Shown: positions 1 through 7,965 of the stretch, piece after piece | Layout of the letters: each line of letters opens with the position of its first letter | How positions within the stretch are numbered: the stretch's first letter is position 1 | NCBI GenBank assembly: GCA_049941595.1 | Contig: JBNFNA010000008.1 | Location: forward strand, 62,001 to 126,000 | Length of the DNA stretch: 64,000 nt | Direction of reading: 5' to 3' | From: Pasteurella sp049941595 | GTDB lineage: Bacteria; Pseudomonadota; Gammaproteobacteria; Enterobacterales; Pasteurellaceae | Position numbers and translations under genes: made by a program | The notes under the pieces: model-generated | Databases searched by the model: none | Told to the model about the DNA's origin: nothing | What the model saw: only the letters and a program-made list of their open reading frames with translations

Positions 1-2
1 TT

Positions 3-203
3 TTCCTTAATATCAATGCGTTTTCGACTAATTTACGCAGTGCACCTGTCGGTGTCGTGTTGTTTATTGTGTGGGGAACCGGCGTGCTTTGGATTCACGG
101 AATTGGTTTTGATATTCGAGCAACAATTTGGAAAGGGATATTTTCACCTTTATGGGGTTATATTGCATTTCTACTTGCACTTTACTTTGCTTGGGCAATG
201 TAA
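3..203 (+). CDS. ybgE: YbgE, cyd operon protein, C-terminal part (5' end outside window)
   Basis: This is an open frame entering from the left edge and ending in TAA, with about 66 codons visible. The residues IHGIGF, followed by a Trp-Lys-Gly-Ile-Phe-Ser-Pro stretch and a hydrophobic end, match the C-terminus of E. coli YbgE as I remember it. YbgE is a small inner-membrane protein encoded after cydAB(X), the cytochrome bd oxidase genes. A second transmembrane helix is visible near the end. Gene order cyd-ybgE-ybgC-tol is the usual one, which supports the call. A competing frame (16-339) gives no recognisable protein. Confidence 0.75.
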   Translation, partial: FLNINAFSTNLRSAPVGVVLFIVWGTGVLWIHGIGFDIRATIWKGIFSPLWGYIAFLLALYFAWAM

Positions 204-331
204 TTATTTGTTGTTAAACGTAAAAATTTTTACTATAAACCTGCTGAAGGCTTGCTTATCATTCATACAAGTTCTAAAATACGCCACTTATTTAGAGTGG
301 CTATATTTTAATAATCGAGAGGAAGGTAATT

Positions 332-736
332 ATGTCTGAAACTACGTTTAATTTTCCTATTCGAGTCTATTATGAAGACACTGATGCAGGTGGTGTTGTT
401 TATCACGCACGTTATTTACATTTCTTTGAGCGTGCCAGAACAGAATACTTACGTAACCTGCATTTTTCACAACAAACCCTGTTAAATGAACAACAGCTGG
501 CTTTTGTTGTCAAAGCAATGAATATTGATTATTGTTTCCCCGCGAAATTAGATGATTTACTTGTGGTTGAAACAAAAATGATGTCAGTGAAAGGAGCAAC
601 TCTACTTTTTTCACAACTATTAAAGAAAGAAAATGTGATTTTATGCGAGGCTACTGTAAAGGTAGCCTGTGTTGATCTTGGAAAAATGAAACCAGTTGCC
701 ATTCCAAAAGAGATAAAAATCGCACTGGAAAGTTAG
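332..736 (+). CDS. ybgC: YbgC acyl-CoA thioesterase of the Tol-Pal cluster
   Basis: The 134-residue hot-dog-fold thioesterase begins ATG after a GAGAGGAAGG ribosome site. The motif YYEDTDAGGVVYH at residues 13-25 contains the catalytic Asp18 of the 4-hydroxybenzoyl-CoA thioesterase-like family, and YLHFFERARTEYLR follows it. Family members hydrolyse short-chain acyl-CoA and, in E. coli, associate with phospholipid-synthesis enzymes at the inner membrane. It lies 24 bp before tolQ and is the usual first gene of the tol-pal operon. Length is normal. Confidence 0.95.
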   Translation: MSETTFNFPIRVYYEDTDAGGVVYHARYLHFFERARTEYLRNLHFSQQTLLNEQQLAFVVKAMNIDYCFPAKLDDLLVVETKMMSVKGATLLFSQLLKKENVILCEATVKVACVDLGKMKPVAIPKEIKIALES

Positions 737-760
737 CTATAAACGTTGTCGGAGTATGTA

Positions 761-1450
761 ATGACTGCAGATTTGAACTTTTTAGAATTATTTCTAAAAG
801 CGAGTATTGTTGTTCAACTTGTTATTGTAATTTTGCTTGTTTTCTCAATTATGTCTTGGGCTATCATCATTCAACGTAGCCGTGTATTGACGAAAGCATT
901 AAAAGATTCAGCCGCTTTTGAAGATCGTTTCTGGTCAGGTGAAGATCTTAATCGCTTATATGAAGGTTTAGAAAACCGCCGTGATGGATTAAGTGGTAGT
1001 GAGCAAATTTTTTATGTCGGTTTCAAAGAGTTTTCTCGTTTAAAACAGGCAAATCCAGATTCTCCAGAATCAATTATTCAAGGTAGTACGCGTGCGATGA
1101 ACCTTGCAATGAACCGTGAAGTGGAAGACTTAGAAACTCGCGTGCCATTCTTAGCCACCGTGGCATCAATCAGCCCATATATCGGTTTATTTGGTACGGT
1201 ATGGGGGATTATGCACGCATTTATGGCATTAAGTGGTGCAAAACAAGCAACATTACAAATGGTTGCTCCAGGTATCGCAGAAGCATTGATTGCAACGGCG
1301 ATTGGTTTATTTGCAGCGATTCCAGCAGTAATGGCATATAACCGTTTAAGCTTACGTGTCAATAAATTAGAACAGAATTACGGTAATTTTATTGACGAAT
1401 TTACAACGATTCTACATCGTCAAGTGTTTGGTAGAAATAGCCATCATTAA
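761..1450 (+). CDS. tolQ: TolQ, inner-membrane proton-channel subunit of Tol-Pal
   Basis: The protein has 229 residues and three transmembrane helices, about residues 12-35, 130-155 and 165-190. It is a MotA/TolQ/ExbB family member. TolQ and TolR form the proton-driven motor that energises TolA during outer-membrane constriction at division. I chose ATG 761, with GGAG 7 bp upstream, over a TTG five codons earlier, because the resulting N-terminus MTADLNFLELFLKAS matches E. coli TolQ in length and sequence. It is the first motor gene, 24 bp after ybgC. Confidence 0.95.
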   Translation: MTADLNFLELFLKASIVVQLVIVILLVFSIMSWAIIIQRSRVLTKALKDSAAFEDRFWSGEDLNRLYEGLENRRDGLSGSEQIFYVGFKEFSRLKQANPDSPESIIQGSTRAMNLAMNREVEDLETRVPFLATVASISPYIGLFGTVWGIMHAFMALSGAKQATLQMVAPGIAEALIATAIGLFAAIPAVMAYNRLSLRVNKLEQNYGNFIDEFTTILHRQVFGRNSHH

Positions 1451-1470
1451 TCAAAAAGATGATATATTTC

Positions 1471-1496
1471 ACCGCGCTTTGAATGCAAAGTGCGGT
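1471..1496. repeat. Inverted uptake-sequence pair between tolQ and tolR
   Basis: An imperfect ACCGCGCTTT and a full AAAGTGCGGT (uptake sequence 1488-1496) face each other across 6 bases and could form a stem. Such inverted pairs often act as terminators in Haemophilus, but here the element lies inside the operon and has no long T tract. At most it would lower readthrough. Confidence 0.6.
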
Positions 1497-1524
1497 CAAT
1501 TTTGAAAAAGTTTTAGAGGTATCT

Positions 1525-1947
1525 ATGTCTTACCGTCGTAAACGCAGAGATGTAAAATCTGAAATTAATATCGTTCCATTTTTGGACGTGTTATTAGTAT
1601 TGTTGCTCATTTTTATGGCAACAGCACCGATTATTAGCCAAAGCGTGCAAGTTGAACTTCCTGATGCGGTAGAAAGTCAAAGTGTATCGAATGAAGATAA
1701 AGTGCCAGTTATCTTAGAAGTGGCAGGCATTGGGCAATATAGCTTGGCGATTGGCTCAGAACGCTTAGAAGGTTTAACTGAAGAGATGGTGACGCAGTTA
1801 TCTAAACAAGAATTTGATAAAGATAATAACACGCTCTTTTTAGTTGGCGGTGCCAGAGATGTGCCTTATGAAGAGGTCATTAAAGCATTGAATTTACTTC
1901 ATCTTGCAGGTATTAAATCTGTTGGATTAATGACAAACCCGATTTAA
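1525..1947 (+). CDS. tolR: TolR, inner-membrane Tol-Pal motor subunit
   Basis: The protein has 140 residues with one N-terminal transmembrane helix (about 18-38) and a periplasmic domain, and belongs to the ExbD/TolR family. Asp21 in the helix (FLDVLLVLLLIFMA) is the proton-pathway aspartate of the family, equivalent to Asp23 of E. coli TolR. The start at 1525 follows AGAGGT and gives MSYRRKRRDVKSEIN. An upstream in-frame ATG at 1483 would put an uptake sequence inside the coding region and add residues the family lacks. It works with TolQ and TolA. Confidence 0.95.
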   Translation: MSYRRKRRDVKSEINIVPFLDVLLVLLLIFMATAPIISQSVQVELPDAVESQSVSNEDKVPVILEVAGIGQYSLAIGSERLEGLTEEMVTQLSKQEFDKDNNTLFLVGGARDVPYEEVIKALNLLHLAGIKSVGLMTNPI

Positions 1948-1963
1948 TAAGATAGGTAATATT

Positions 1964-3136
1964 GTGCAAAGTAAACGACAAAATAAAGATATAAGTGCGG
2001 TCATCATTTCGATCGTTTTGCACGCTATCTTGTTTGGTTTGTTGATCTTAGGTTCTTTATACCATCGCGTTGAAATTATGGGTGGTGGAGAAGGCGACGG
2101 TGATGTAATGGGGGCAGTTATGGTGGATACTGGAGCTGCTGCTCAAGAATGGGGTCGACTCCAACAGCAGAAAAAAGGCCAAACCGATAAACCTAAAAAG
2201 CCTGAACCTGTTGTCGAAGAGAAACCAGACCAGCAAGAAATTTTGCTTCAGCAGGAAATTGAGAAACAAAAAGCGCTAGAAAAACAGAAAGATCTGGAAA
2301 GACAAAAGGAAGCTGAACGTCAGAAACAACTTGCTGAACAGAAAAAGCAAGAAGAACAAGCGCGTTTAGAAGCGTTAGAAAAACAAAAACAAGCGGAAGA
2401 AGCAAAAGCGAAACAAGCAGCAGAAGCGGCTAGATTAAAAGCTGAAGCAGAGGCAAAACGCTTAGCCGCATTAGCAAAACAAGCTGAGGAAGAAGCCAAA
2501 GCGAAAGCTGCTGAGGCAAAGGCGAAAGCTGAAAAAGCGAAGGCGAAAGCTGAAAAAGCGAAGGCGGAAGCAGAAGCGAAAGCAAAGGCTGAAAAAGCGA
2601 AGGCGGAAGCAGAAGCGAGAGCAAAGGCTGAAAAAGTGAAAGCCGAAGCTGAGGCAAAAGCTAAAGCAGAAAAAGCCAAAGCTGATGCAAAAGCTAAGGA
2701 AGAGAAAGCTAAAGCAGAAGCAGCACAGCGTAAAGCTGAACAAGCTGCATTAGATGATTTTATGAATGGCGGAGATATTGGTGGCGGTTCTGCAAGCAAA
2801 GGATCGAATACTAATCGTCAAGGTAGCCAAGGTAGTGGTGCCGCATTAGGGGCAGGCGATGGGGGTAAAACGGGTGATCAATACGCAGGTGTGATCAAAC
2901 GTGAAATCCAACGTCGTTTCTTAAAAGAGCCAAGTTTTGCAAATAAAGTGTGCGTTGTAGAAGTGGAATTCTTAAGAGATGGCACAATTGCAAACTATCA
3001 ACGTGTTTCTGGCCCAGATGATATTTGTAATGCGGCAATGAGTGCGGTGGCAAGAACGAAGAAAGTGCCAGCGGCACCAACCGATGAAATCTATCAAAAA
3101 TATAAAAAGTCTCCAATTGAATTTAAGTTAAGATAA
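1964..3136 (+). CDS. tolA: TolA, periplasm-spanning Tol-Pal coupling protein
   Basis: The protein has 390 residues and begins at GTG. There is a single N-terminal transmembrane helix (about 13-33) and a very long Ala/Lys/Glu-rich helical domain (about 80-265), built from degenerate repeats of the type AEAKAKAEKAKAEA. A Gly/Ser linker follows, then the globular C-terminal domain (about 300-390) with Cys residues that normally form a disulfide. TolA carries motor force from TolQR to Pal and TolB. The repeat region produces long meaningless frames on the opposite strand. Confidence 0.95.
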   Translation: MQSKRQNKDISAVIISIVLHAILFGLLILGSLYHRVEIMGGGEGDGDVMGAVMVDTGAAAQEWGRLQQQKKGQTDKPKKPEPVVEEKPDQQEILLQQEIEKQKALEKQKDLERQKEAERQKQLAEQKKQEEQARLEALEKQKQAEEAKAKQAAEAARLKAEAEAKRLAALAKQAEEEAKAKAAEAKAKAEKAKAKAEKAKAEAEAKAKAEKAKAEAEARAKAEKVKAEAEAKAKAEKAKADAKAKEEKAKAEAAQRKAEQAALDDFMNGGDIGGGSASKGSNTNRQGSQGSGAALGAGDGGKTGDQYAGVIKREIQRRFLKEPSFANKVCVVEVEFLRDGTIANYQRVSGPDDICNAAMSAVARTKKVPAAPTDEIYQKYKKSPIEFKLR

Positions 3137-3153
3137 GGCTAGTATTGCAACTT

Positions 3154-3175
3154 ATTACTGTAATAAAGCAGTAAT
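3154..3175. other. Small hairpin between tolA and tolB
   Basis: A perfect 7-bp inverted repeat, ATTACTG and CAGTAAT with an 8-base loop, lies in the 74-bp gap. It has no T tract, so it is not a standard terminator. It could stabilise or process the tol-pal message. Confidence 0.4.
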
Positions 3176-3210
3176 AGAGTGTAATTCACGGAAAACAATA
3201 GGTGGTTCCA

Positions 3211-4509
3211 ATGAAATTAGTAGCTCGAGTATGGAGTTTATTAATCGTTTTATGTTTCTCTGTGCTACAAACAGCACAAGCAGAAGTACGAATTGTTATT
3301 GATGAAGGTGTCGATAGTGCTCGTCCAATTGCCGTTGTGCCATTCAAATGGAATGGTCCAGGTTCTGCACCAGCAGATATTGCAGATATTATTGCTTCTG
3401 ATTTACGTAACAGTGGTAAATTTAATCCAATCCCTGTAAATCGTATGCCACAACAACCCACGTCTGTGGCGGAAGTGAATCCAGAAGCTTGGGCATCTTT
3501 AGGGATTGATGCAGTTGTGGTTGGTCAAGTAACACCGGCAAATGGCGGCTTTAACATCGCTTATCAACTCGTGGATACAATTGGTGCGACAGGTACAGCC
3601 GGTGCAGTATTAGCACAAAACCAATATACTGTGACCAACAAATGGTTACGTTATGGTGCACATACTGTCAGTGATGAAGCTTTTGAAAAATTAACTGGTA
3701 TCAAAGGTGCTTTCAGAACACGTATTGCGTATATCGTACAAAAAAATGGCGGTTCACAACCTTATGAAGTGCGTGTATCTGACTATGACGGTTTTAACCA
3801 ATTTATTGTGAATCGTAGCTCACAACCATTAATGTCACCGGCTTGGTCTGCAGATGGTAAAAAATTAGCTTACGTTTCTTTTGAAAATAGAAAATCTCAA
3901 TTAGTTGTTCAAGATCTTGGTTCTGGTGCTCGTAAAGTGGTTGCATCATTTAAAGGACACAATGGTGCGCCTGCATTCTCACCAGATGGTTCGAGATTAG
4001 CATTTGCATCATCACAAGATGGTGTTTTGAACATCTATGTTATGAATTTAGGTAGTGGACAAATTGCACAGTTGACTCGTGGTGCAGGAAATAATACTGA
4101 ACCTTCTTGGTCACCTGATGGACAAACAATTGTGTTCACATCTGATAGAAGCGGCTCTCCGCAAGTTTATCAAATGAGTGCTACTGGTGGTGGTGCATCA
4201 TTGGTAAGTGCAGGTGGCCGCAGTTATAGTGGCCAAATTACTGCCGATGGTAGCACGTTAATTATGATCAGTGGTGACAATATTATTAAGAAAGACTTAG
4301 CTTCAGGTAGTACTGAAGTATTGAGTTCGACCTTCTTAGATGAAAGCCCAAGTATTTCACCGAACGGGATTATGATTATTTACAGTTCTACCCAAGGATT
4401 AGGAAAAGTGCTACAATTGGTATCCGCTGATGGGCGTTTTAAAGCACGGTTACCAGGAAATGATGGACAAGTTAAATTCCCAGCTTGGTCACCATATTTA
4501 ACTAAATAA
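3211..4509 (+). CDS. tolB: TolB, periplasmic beta-propeller protein
   Basis: The protein has 432 residues. A Sec signal peptide of about 24 residues ends TAQA before EVRIV. An N-terminal TolB domain is followed by a propeller with repeated SPDG/SADG/SPNG motifs (WSADGKK, FSPDGSR, WSPDGQT, ISPNGI). TolB binds Pal and TolA in the periplasm. I chose ATG 3211 over a GTG three codons earlier because an AGGTGG ribosome site fits it and the signal peptide then begins MKLVARVW. It is followed by pal after 18 bp. Confidence 0.95.
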   Translation: MKLVARVWSLLIVLCFSVLQTAQAEVRIVIDEGVDSARPIAVVPFKWNGPGSAPADIADIIASDLRNSGKFNPIPVNRMPQQPTSVAEVNPEAWASLGIDAVVVGQVTPANGGFNIAYQLVDTIGATGTAGAVLAQNQYTVTNKWLRYGAHTVSDEAFEKLTGIKGAFRTRIAYIVQKNGGSQPYEVRVSDYDGFNQFIVNRSSQPLMSPAWSADGKKLAYVSFENRKSQLVVQDLGSGARKVVASFKGHNGAPAFSPDGSRLAFASSQDGVLNIYVMNLGSGQIAQLTRGAGNNTEPSWSPDGQTIVFTSDRSGSPQVYQMSATGGGASLVSAGGRSYSGQITADGSTLIMISGDNIIKKDLASGSTEVLSSTFLDESPSISPNGIMIIYSSTQGLGKVLQLVSADGRFKARLPGNDGQVKFPAWSPYLTK

Positions 4510-4527
4510 AAACTCTAAGGAGAATAC

Positions 4528-4983
4528 ATGAAAAAATTAACTAAAGTATTGCTAGTTGCTGGTTCTGTTGCTGTATTAGCTGCTTGTGGTTCTTCTAAAA
4601 AAGAAGAATCTGCAGCTGGTCAAACTTTCGGTGGCTACTCTGTTCAAGATCTACAACAACGTTATAACACTGTTTACTTCGGTTTTGATAAATACAATAT
4701 CGAAGGTGAATATGTTCAAATTTTAGATGCTCACGCTGCATTCTTAAATGCAACTCCAGCAACTAAAGTTGTTGTTGAAGGTAACACTGATGAGCGCGGT
4801 ACTCCAGAGTACAACATCGCTTTAGGCCAACGTCGTGCAGATGCAGTACAAAACTACTTATCTGCTAAAGGTGTTCAAGCAGGTCAAGTATCAACAGTTT
4901 CTTACGGTGAAGAGAAACCAGCTGTGTTAGGTCACGATGAAGCTGCATACTCTAAAAACCGTCGTGCTGTGTTAGCATACTAA
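4528..4983 (+). CDS. pal: Pal, peptidoglycan-associated lipoprotein (outer-membrane protein P6)
   Basis: The protein has 151 residues. A lipoprotein signal with lipobox LAAC (Cys20) is followed by a short linker and an OmpA-like peptidoglycan-binding domain. That domain contains the Asn-Thr-Asp-Glu-Arg-Gly-Thr motif and the ending RRAVLAY typical of Haemophilus P6. It anchors the outer membrane to the wall and is the last gene of the operon. The TAAGGAGAATAC leader is a strong ribosome site, consistent with very high expression, and codon use is strongly biased. A terminator follows at once. Confidence 0.97.
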   Translation: MKKLTKVLLVAGSVAVLAACGSSKKEESAAGQTFGGYSVQDLQQRYNTVYFGFDKYNIEGEYVQILDAHAAFLNATPATKVVVEGNTDERGTPEYNIALGQRRADAVQNYLSAKGVQAGQVSTVSYGEEKPAVLGHDEAAYSKNRRAVLAY

Positions 4984-4994
4984 TTTGAGTTTCA

Positions 4995-5024
4995 AAAAAC
5001 TGGGTTCTCGGACCCAGTTTTTTT
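4995..5024 (+). terminator. Intrinsic terminator of tol-pal operon
   Basis: The stem AACTGGGT / ACCCAGTT with loop TCTCGG is followed by seven T. It starts 12 bases after the pal stop. Confidence 0.9.
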
Positions 5025-5129
5025 ATACCTAAAATTTGTTCCTACTATTTAAAAAATGTGCTATCTAGGGTAAAATGAACCTCTTTTGGTGGCTATTTAT
5101 TCAAATAAACAAAAAAATAAAAATTTTTA

Positions 5130-5157
5130 TTGATTATTGAGATAAAATCAGTATTAT
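5130..5157 (+). promoter_or_regulatory. Promoter of the tRNA-Lys cluster
   Basis: A TTGATT -35-like box and TATTAT -10-like box are separated by 16 bp. A GC-containing discriminator (GCCTCCG) and the first tRNA follow about 25 bases downstream. A GC-rich discriminator is typical of stringently controlled stable-RNA promoters. This was assigned by eye. Confidence 0.55.
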
Positions 5158-5186
5158 AAGCCTCCGTTACGCAGTGATATGTAAAC

Positions 5187-5262
5187 GGGTCGTTAGCTCA
5201 GTCGGTAGAGCAGCGGACTTTTAATCCGTTGGTCGAAGGTTCGAATCCTTCACGACCCACCA
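5187..5262 (+). tRNA. tRNA-Lys (anticodon TTT), copy 1
   Basis: The gene is 76 bases with encoded CCA. The acceptor stem GGGTCGT/ACGACCC, D arm, anticodon loop CTTTTAA (anticodon TTT), variable loop and T arm GGTTCGAATCC are all present. Confidence 0.98.
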
Positions 5263-5302
5263 CTTACAAGTCAGTAACAAAAGCAGTGCAGTAAAATGCA
5301 AG

Positions 5303-5378
5303 GGGTCGTTAGCTCAGTCGGTAGAGCAGCGGACTTTTAATCCGTTGGTCGAAGGTTCGAATCCTTCACGACCCACCA
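5303..5378 (+). tRNA. tRNA-Lys (anticodon TTT), copy 2
   Basis: This copy is identical to the first, with CCA encoded. The spacer to copy 1 is 40 bases and not conserved between copies. Confidence 0.98.
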
Positions 5379-5408
5379 CTCTTAAATACCTCGCAATAAA
5401 ATGCCTAT

Positions 5409-5484
5409 GGGTCGTTAGCTCAGTCGGTAGAGCAGCGGACTTTTAATCCGTTGGTCGAAGGTTCGAATCCTTCACGACCCACCA
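5409..5484 (+). tRNA. tRNA-Lys (anticodon TTT), copy 3
   Basis: This copy is identical to copies 1 and 2, and its spacer to copy 2 is 30 bases. The three are probably one transcript. No strong terminator was seen after it. Confidence 0.98.
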
Positions 5485-5591
5485 CTATTTATCAGTTTCC
5501 AGAAAATTCCAAAACTAAATTTCATCATTACTTTTTTCTTTTAATTATCTAAAACACATTTCCATATATTTTCTATTTTTGTAAAAAGTAA

Positions 5592-5613
5592 TTTTTGCGA
5601 TCTACATTCCAAA
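5592..5613 (+). promoter_or_regulatory. CRP-S (Sxy-dependent competence) site upstream of comN
   Basis: The sequence TTTTTGCGATCTACATTCCAAA contains TGCGA, six bases, then TTCCA. This fits the CRP-S pattern TGCGA-N6-TCGCA with an imperfect second half. CRP-S sites drive the Pasteurellaceae competence regulon with CRP and Sxy. It sits 66 bases before the comN start, which fits a competence promoter. The assignment rests on sequence likeness plus the identity of the downstream genes. Confidence 0.75.
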
Positions 5614-5678
5614 GTTTCCTCTAGAGCCTGTTTTTCTCTTTTTTGATTAAGTAAAGTGCGGTGCAAAAAGGAAAAATT

Positions 5679-6206
5679 GTGAAAAAAGGATTTACGTTGT
5701 TGGAATTAATGATTGCACTGTTCTTGATTTCTACGCTATTACTTTCTACATATCCCACTTGGTCGAAGCTAGGGCACCAGCGCGTATTAGAAAAAGAACA
5801 ACAGAAGCTCACTTTGTTTTTACGACAGCTGCAATCAAGATCAGCAAATTCTCAACAAGTGTGGCTTTTGATTGCAAGTCGTGATCTTTTGCATAAACGT
5901 TGGTGTTTAACTGCTCAAGTGAAAAGTGAACATCTGTGTGACTGTTTATCACCGCAACATTGCCCATCAGATATATCTGCGCAGTTTTATTACCCACATT
6001 TCCCCAACAAAACAATGATCAACACGAAGCATTATTTCCCTTTTGAAATAACCCGTTTAAGCGGTATTCGAGATACGCTTTCTACTGCTTGTTTTACGTT
6101 GTCATCTGATAAGGGAAAAGTGGTGTTTTCTTTGTTTAATGTGGGCAGCATCAAATTGAAAAAAGTGCAAGGAAGTGGCGCTTGTGAAAATGAGCGGGAG
6201 GATTGA
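5679..6206 (+). CDS. comN: ComN, type IV pseudopilin of the competence machinery
   Basis: The protein has 175 residues and begins at GTG 5679, six bases after AAGGA. The start reads MKKG then FTLLELMIALFLIS, a classic prepilin peptidase site (Gly before Phe, Glu at +5) followed by the N-terminal hydrophobic helix. It is the major-type pseudopilin of the comNOPQ set needed for DNA uptake in Haemophilus. The C-terminal half has several Cys (residues HLCDCL and near the end) likely to form disulfides. An upstream GTG at 5661 would include the uptake sequence and lacks a ribosome site. The 3' end overlaps comO by one base. Confidence 0.85.
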   Translation: MKKGFTLLELMIALFLISTLLLSTYPTWSKLGHQRVLEKEQQKLTLFLRQLQSRSANSQQVWLLIASRDLLHKRWCLTAQVKSEHLCDCLSPQHCPSDISAQFYYPHFPNKTMINTKHYFPFEITRLSGIRDTLSTACFTLSSDKGKVVFSLFNVGSIKLKKVQGSGACENERED

Positions 6207-6910
6207 TGTTATATCGAGGACAAATATTATTTAATTTACTGTTTTCGCTTTTTCTCTCGAGCTTGTTAATTTTAGTTATGGTTGCCTTCTATGTACAAAT
6301 CCAGCAACAGAATAAAACGATGTCGGGTACTTTAGCACTGCAATCGGAATTGCAGTCCATCATTCAGTTAATCGAAAAAGATGTGAGGCGAGCAGGATTT
6401 CGAGCCGTTTCAGAAAAAGTGATACAGCATAATTTCTCTTTGTTTGAGCAAGAAAATGGGAGAAGTGTGGCGATGTTCTCAATGCAAGATAATCAAAAGG
6501 ACGACTGTTTACTCTTTTTCTATGATCTGGATAGAAACGGCTGTTTAGGCGGTGCATTTAAAGGCAAACAATGTGTTCAGAATGGCCATAATCAAACACA
6601 GTATATTGAGCGTGAGTTATTTGGTTATCGGCTCAATCAAGGGATGATTGAAACTCGTTTAATGTACAAAAGTGCGGTTAATCCTCGTTGTGTTTTGACG
6701 GAATGTCAGAAGTATTTGCAGAAAGAGGCTTGTCGCTATGGTGGTTGGGTGGATTTATTAGATGCACAAAAATACCGTATTACCCACTTGTCGTTTCAAT
6801 GGTTAGCTGAACGAAAGGGTATAGCGGTGTCTTTGATGGGAGAATTAAAGCAACAGCCAGAGATTACTTATGAAACTAGCGCAGTTATTCCACTGCTTAA
6901 TCAAGAATAA
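6206..6910 (+). CDS. comO: ComO, minor pseudopilin
   Basis: The protein has 234 residues. The N-terminus MLYRG followed by QILFNLLFSLFLSSLLILV resembles a prepilin leader and pilin helix, but position +5 after the Gly is Asn instead of Glu. Several Cys are present, including CRYGG and CVLTEC. The start ATG shares a base with the comN stop and is preceded by GGGAGG. By position and features it matches the second gene of the Haemophilus comNOPQ operon. It probably caps or assembles the uptake pseudopilus in the inner membrane. Confidence 0.8.
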   Translation: MLYRGQILFNLLFSLFLSSLLILVMVAFYVQIQQQNKTMSGTLALQSELQSIIQLIEKDVRRAGFRAVSEKVIQHNFSLFEQENGRSVAMFSMQDNQKDDCLLFFYDLDRNGCLGGAFKGKQCVQNGHNQTQYIERELFGYRLNQGMIETRLMYKSAVNPRCVLTECQKYLQKEACRYGGWVDLLDAQKYRITHLSFQWLAERKGIAVSLMGELKQQPEITYETSAVIPLLNQE

Positions 6911-6914
6911 AAAA

Positions 6915-7610
6915 ATGATTAAATATCCATTTCTATTAAGACAAAGAGGTATTGCGACTTTATCAATCTTGTTGATTTTGTCTAGTGTATTGTTTGCTTT
7001 AATGCTATTTGAAAGTGAGTTGTTAGGCTTATATGCCAGTAAAACTGGGCAGCGTTTGCACTATGTTAAACAGCATTTGCAATTGCAGCAATTATCAAGA
7101 GCGCAAGCAAGAGCCTCTTGTGAAAACTTACCTTCGGAGCAAGACGGCAACGTTTATCATCTCCGTTTTCGAACGGAAGCAAAGGAAAATACGATTACAC
7201 ATTATACCTGGTGTCATCGCCTAGCATTATTTCATACCTTGCCTAAACGTGGCGTTAATCAATCGGATCTAAGCAAGTTTATCCACACAAATCATATCGC
7301 AGATTTTGTCGCTTTATTTTCAGAGAAACCGGGACAAATTCTCGTTGAAAAAGCACCGCACTTTTATTGGTTTTCAAAACAACAAACTGAATGGCATTTA
7401 ACAGGTAATTTTAATGGTGTGATTATTGCCGAGGGGGATTTACATATTACTGGAAAAGGCAAAATTACAGGGGCAATTATTACAGCGGGCAAATTAACGC
7501 TAGATGATGAAATTAACGTAAGTTATAAGAAAGCGAGCGTGGCTTATTGGGGGCAGAAATTAAGCCGTTGGCAATTGGCAGAGAAAAGTTGGAATGATTT
7601 TGACTTCTAA
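6915..7610 (+). CDS. comP: ComP, minor pseudopilin-like protein (DUF2572 type)
   Basis: The protein has about 231 residues. MIKYPFLLRQRG is followed by a hydrophobic helix IATLSILLILSSVLFAL, like a pilin N-terminus with Ser at +5. The C-terminal half contains short Gly-rich beta repeats (FNGVIIAEGDLHITGKGKITG). I chose ATG 6915, just after the comO stop. An earlier in-frame ATG at 6870 would overlap comO by 41 bases and place the helix too far in. It is the third gene of the competence operon and overlaps comQ by 17 bases. Confidence 0.75.
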   Translation: MIKYPFLLRQRGIATLSILLILSSVLFALMLFESELLGLYASKTGQRLHYVKQHLQLQQLSRAQARASCENLPSEQDGNVYHLRFRTEAKENTITHYTWCHRLALFHTLPKRGVNQSDLSKFIHTNHIADFVALFSEKPGQILVEKAPHFYWFSKQQTEWHLTGNFNGVIIAEGDLHITGKGKITGAIITAGKLTLDDEINVSYKKASVAYWGQKLSRWQLAEKSWNDFDF

Positions 7611-7896
7611 GATTTATCAATACAAAGGCATTGGTTTAACGTCGTTTTTGCTCGCCTTGACGTTATTTAGCGGTATTGCATTGAGTGTGATGCATTGGTC
7701 TGCTAATCATCGTAAAAGTGCGATGCAAATTTATCAATATTCACAGGCAATTCAAATTGCTGAAAATCAAAAACAACGCCAATTTTTAAGTTTGGATTGT
7801 GAAAAGCAAGTACGTCAGAACAATTTAATATTTTTGATTGAATGCGGAGAAAAACACATTTCTGTTCGTTATCCAATGGGTAAAATTACGCTGTAA
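7594..7896 (+). CDS. comQ: ComQ, small pseudopilin-like competence protein
   Basis: The protein has 100 residues. MILTSKIYQYKG precedes a hydrophobic segment IGLTSFLLALTLFSGIAL. The Gly-Ile junction looks like a prepilin peptidase site, with Ser at +5. Two Cys lie in the C-terminal half (LDCEKQ, IECGEK). The start lies inside the end of comP, indicating translational coupling. It is the last of the four com genes and is followed by recC after about 70 bases, as in H. influenzae. Confidence 0.7.
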   Translation: MILTSKIYQYKGIGLTSFLLALTLFSGIALSVMHWSANHRKSAMQIYQYSQAIQIAENQKQRQFLSLDCEKQVRQNNLIFLIECGEKHISVRYPMGKITL

Positions 7897-7965
7897 AAAG
7901 CTTGCGATAGATGAAAATCTACGGAACAATACCTGTCTAAATAATGGGAATGAATGAGGCATATT

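Noticed and set aside
16..339. Open frame of 107 codons at the left edge
   Set aside because: The overlapping frame 3-203 encodes a recognisable YbgE C-terminus. This one gives Cys-rich nonsense and runs up to the ybgC start.
2400..2750. Repetitive tolA DNA as a phase-variable tract
   Set aside because: The repeats are degenerate at the DNA level and in frame, with no pure short-unit run of the type used for slippage.
2057..2799. Several long minus-strand frames opposite tolA
   Set aside because: They are the antisense of the Ala/Lys/Glu repeat region and consist of Phe/Ala/Ser/Leu runs without start signals.
5187..5484. Three regularly spaced identical repeats, CRISPR-like at first sight
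   Set aside because: The units are complete tRNA-Lys genes with encoded CCA.
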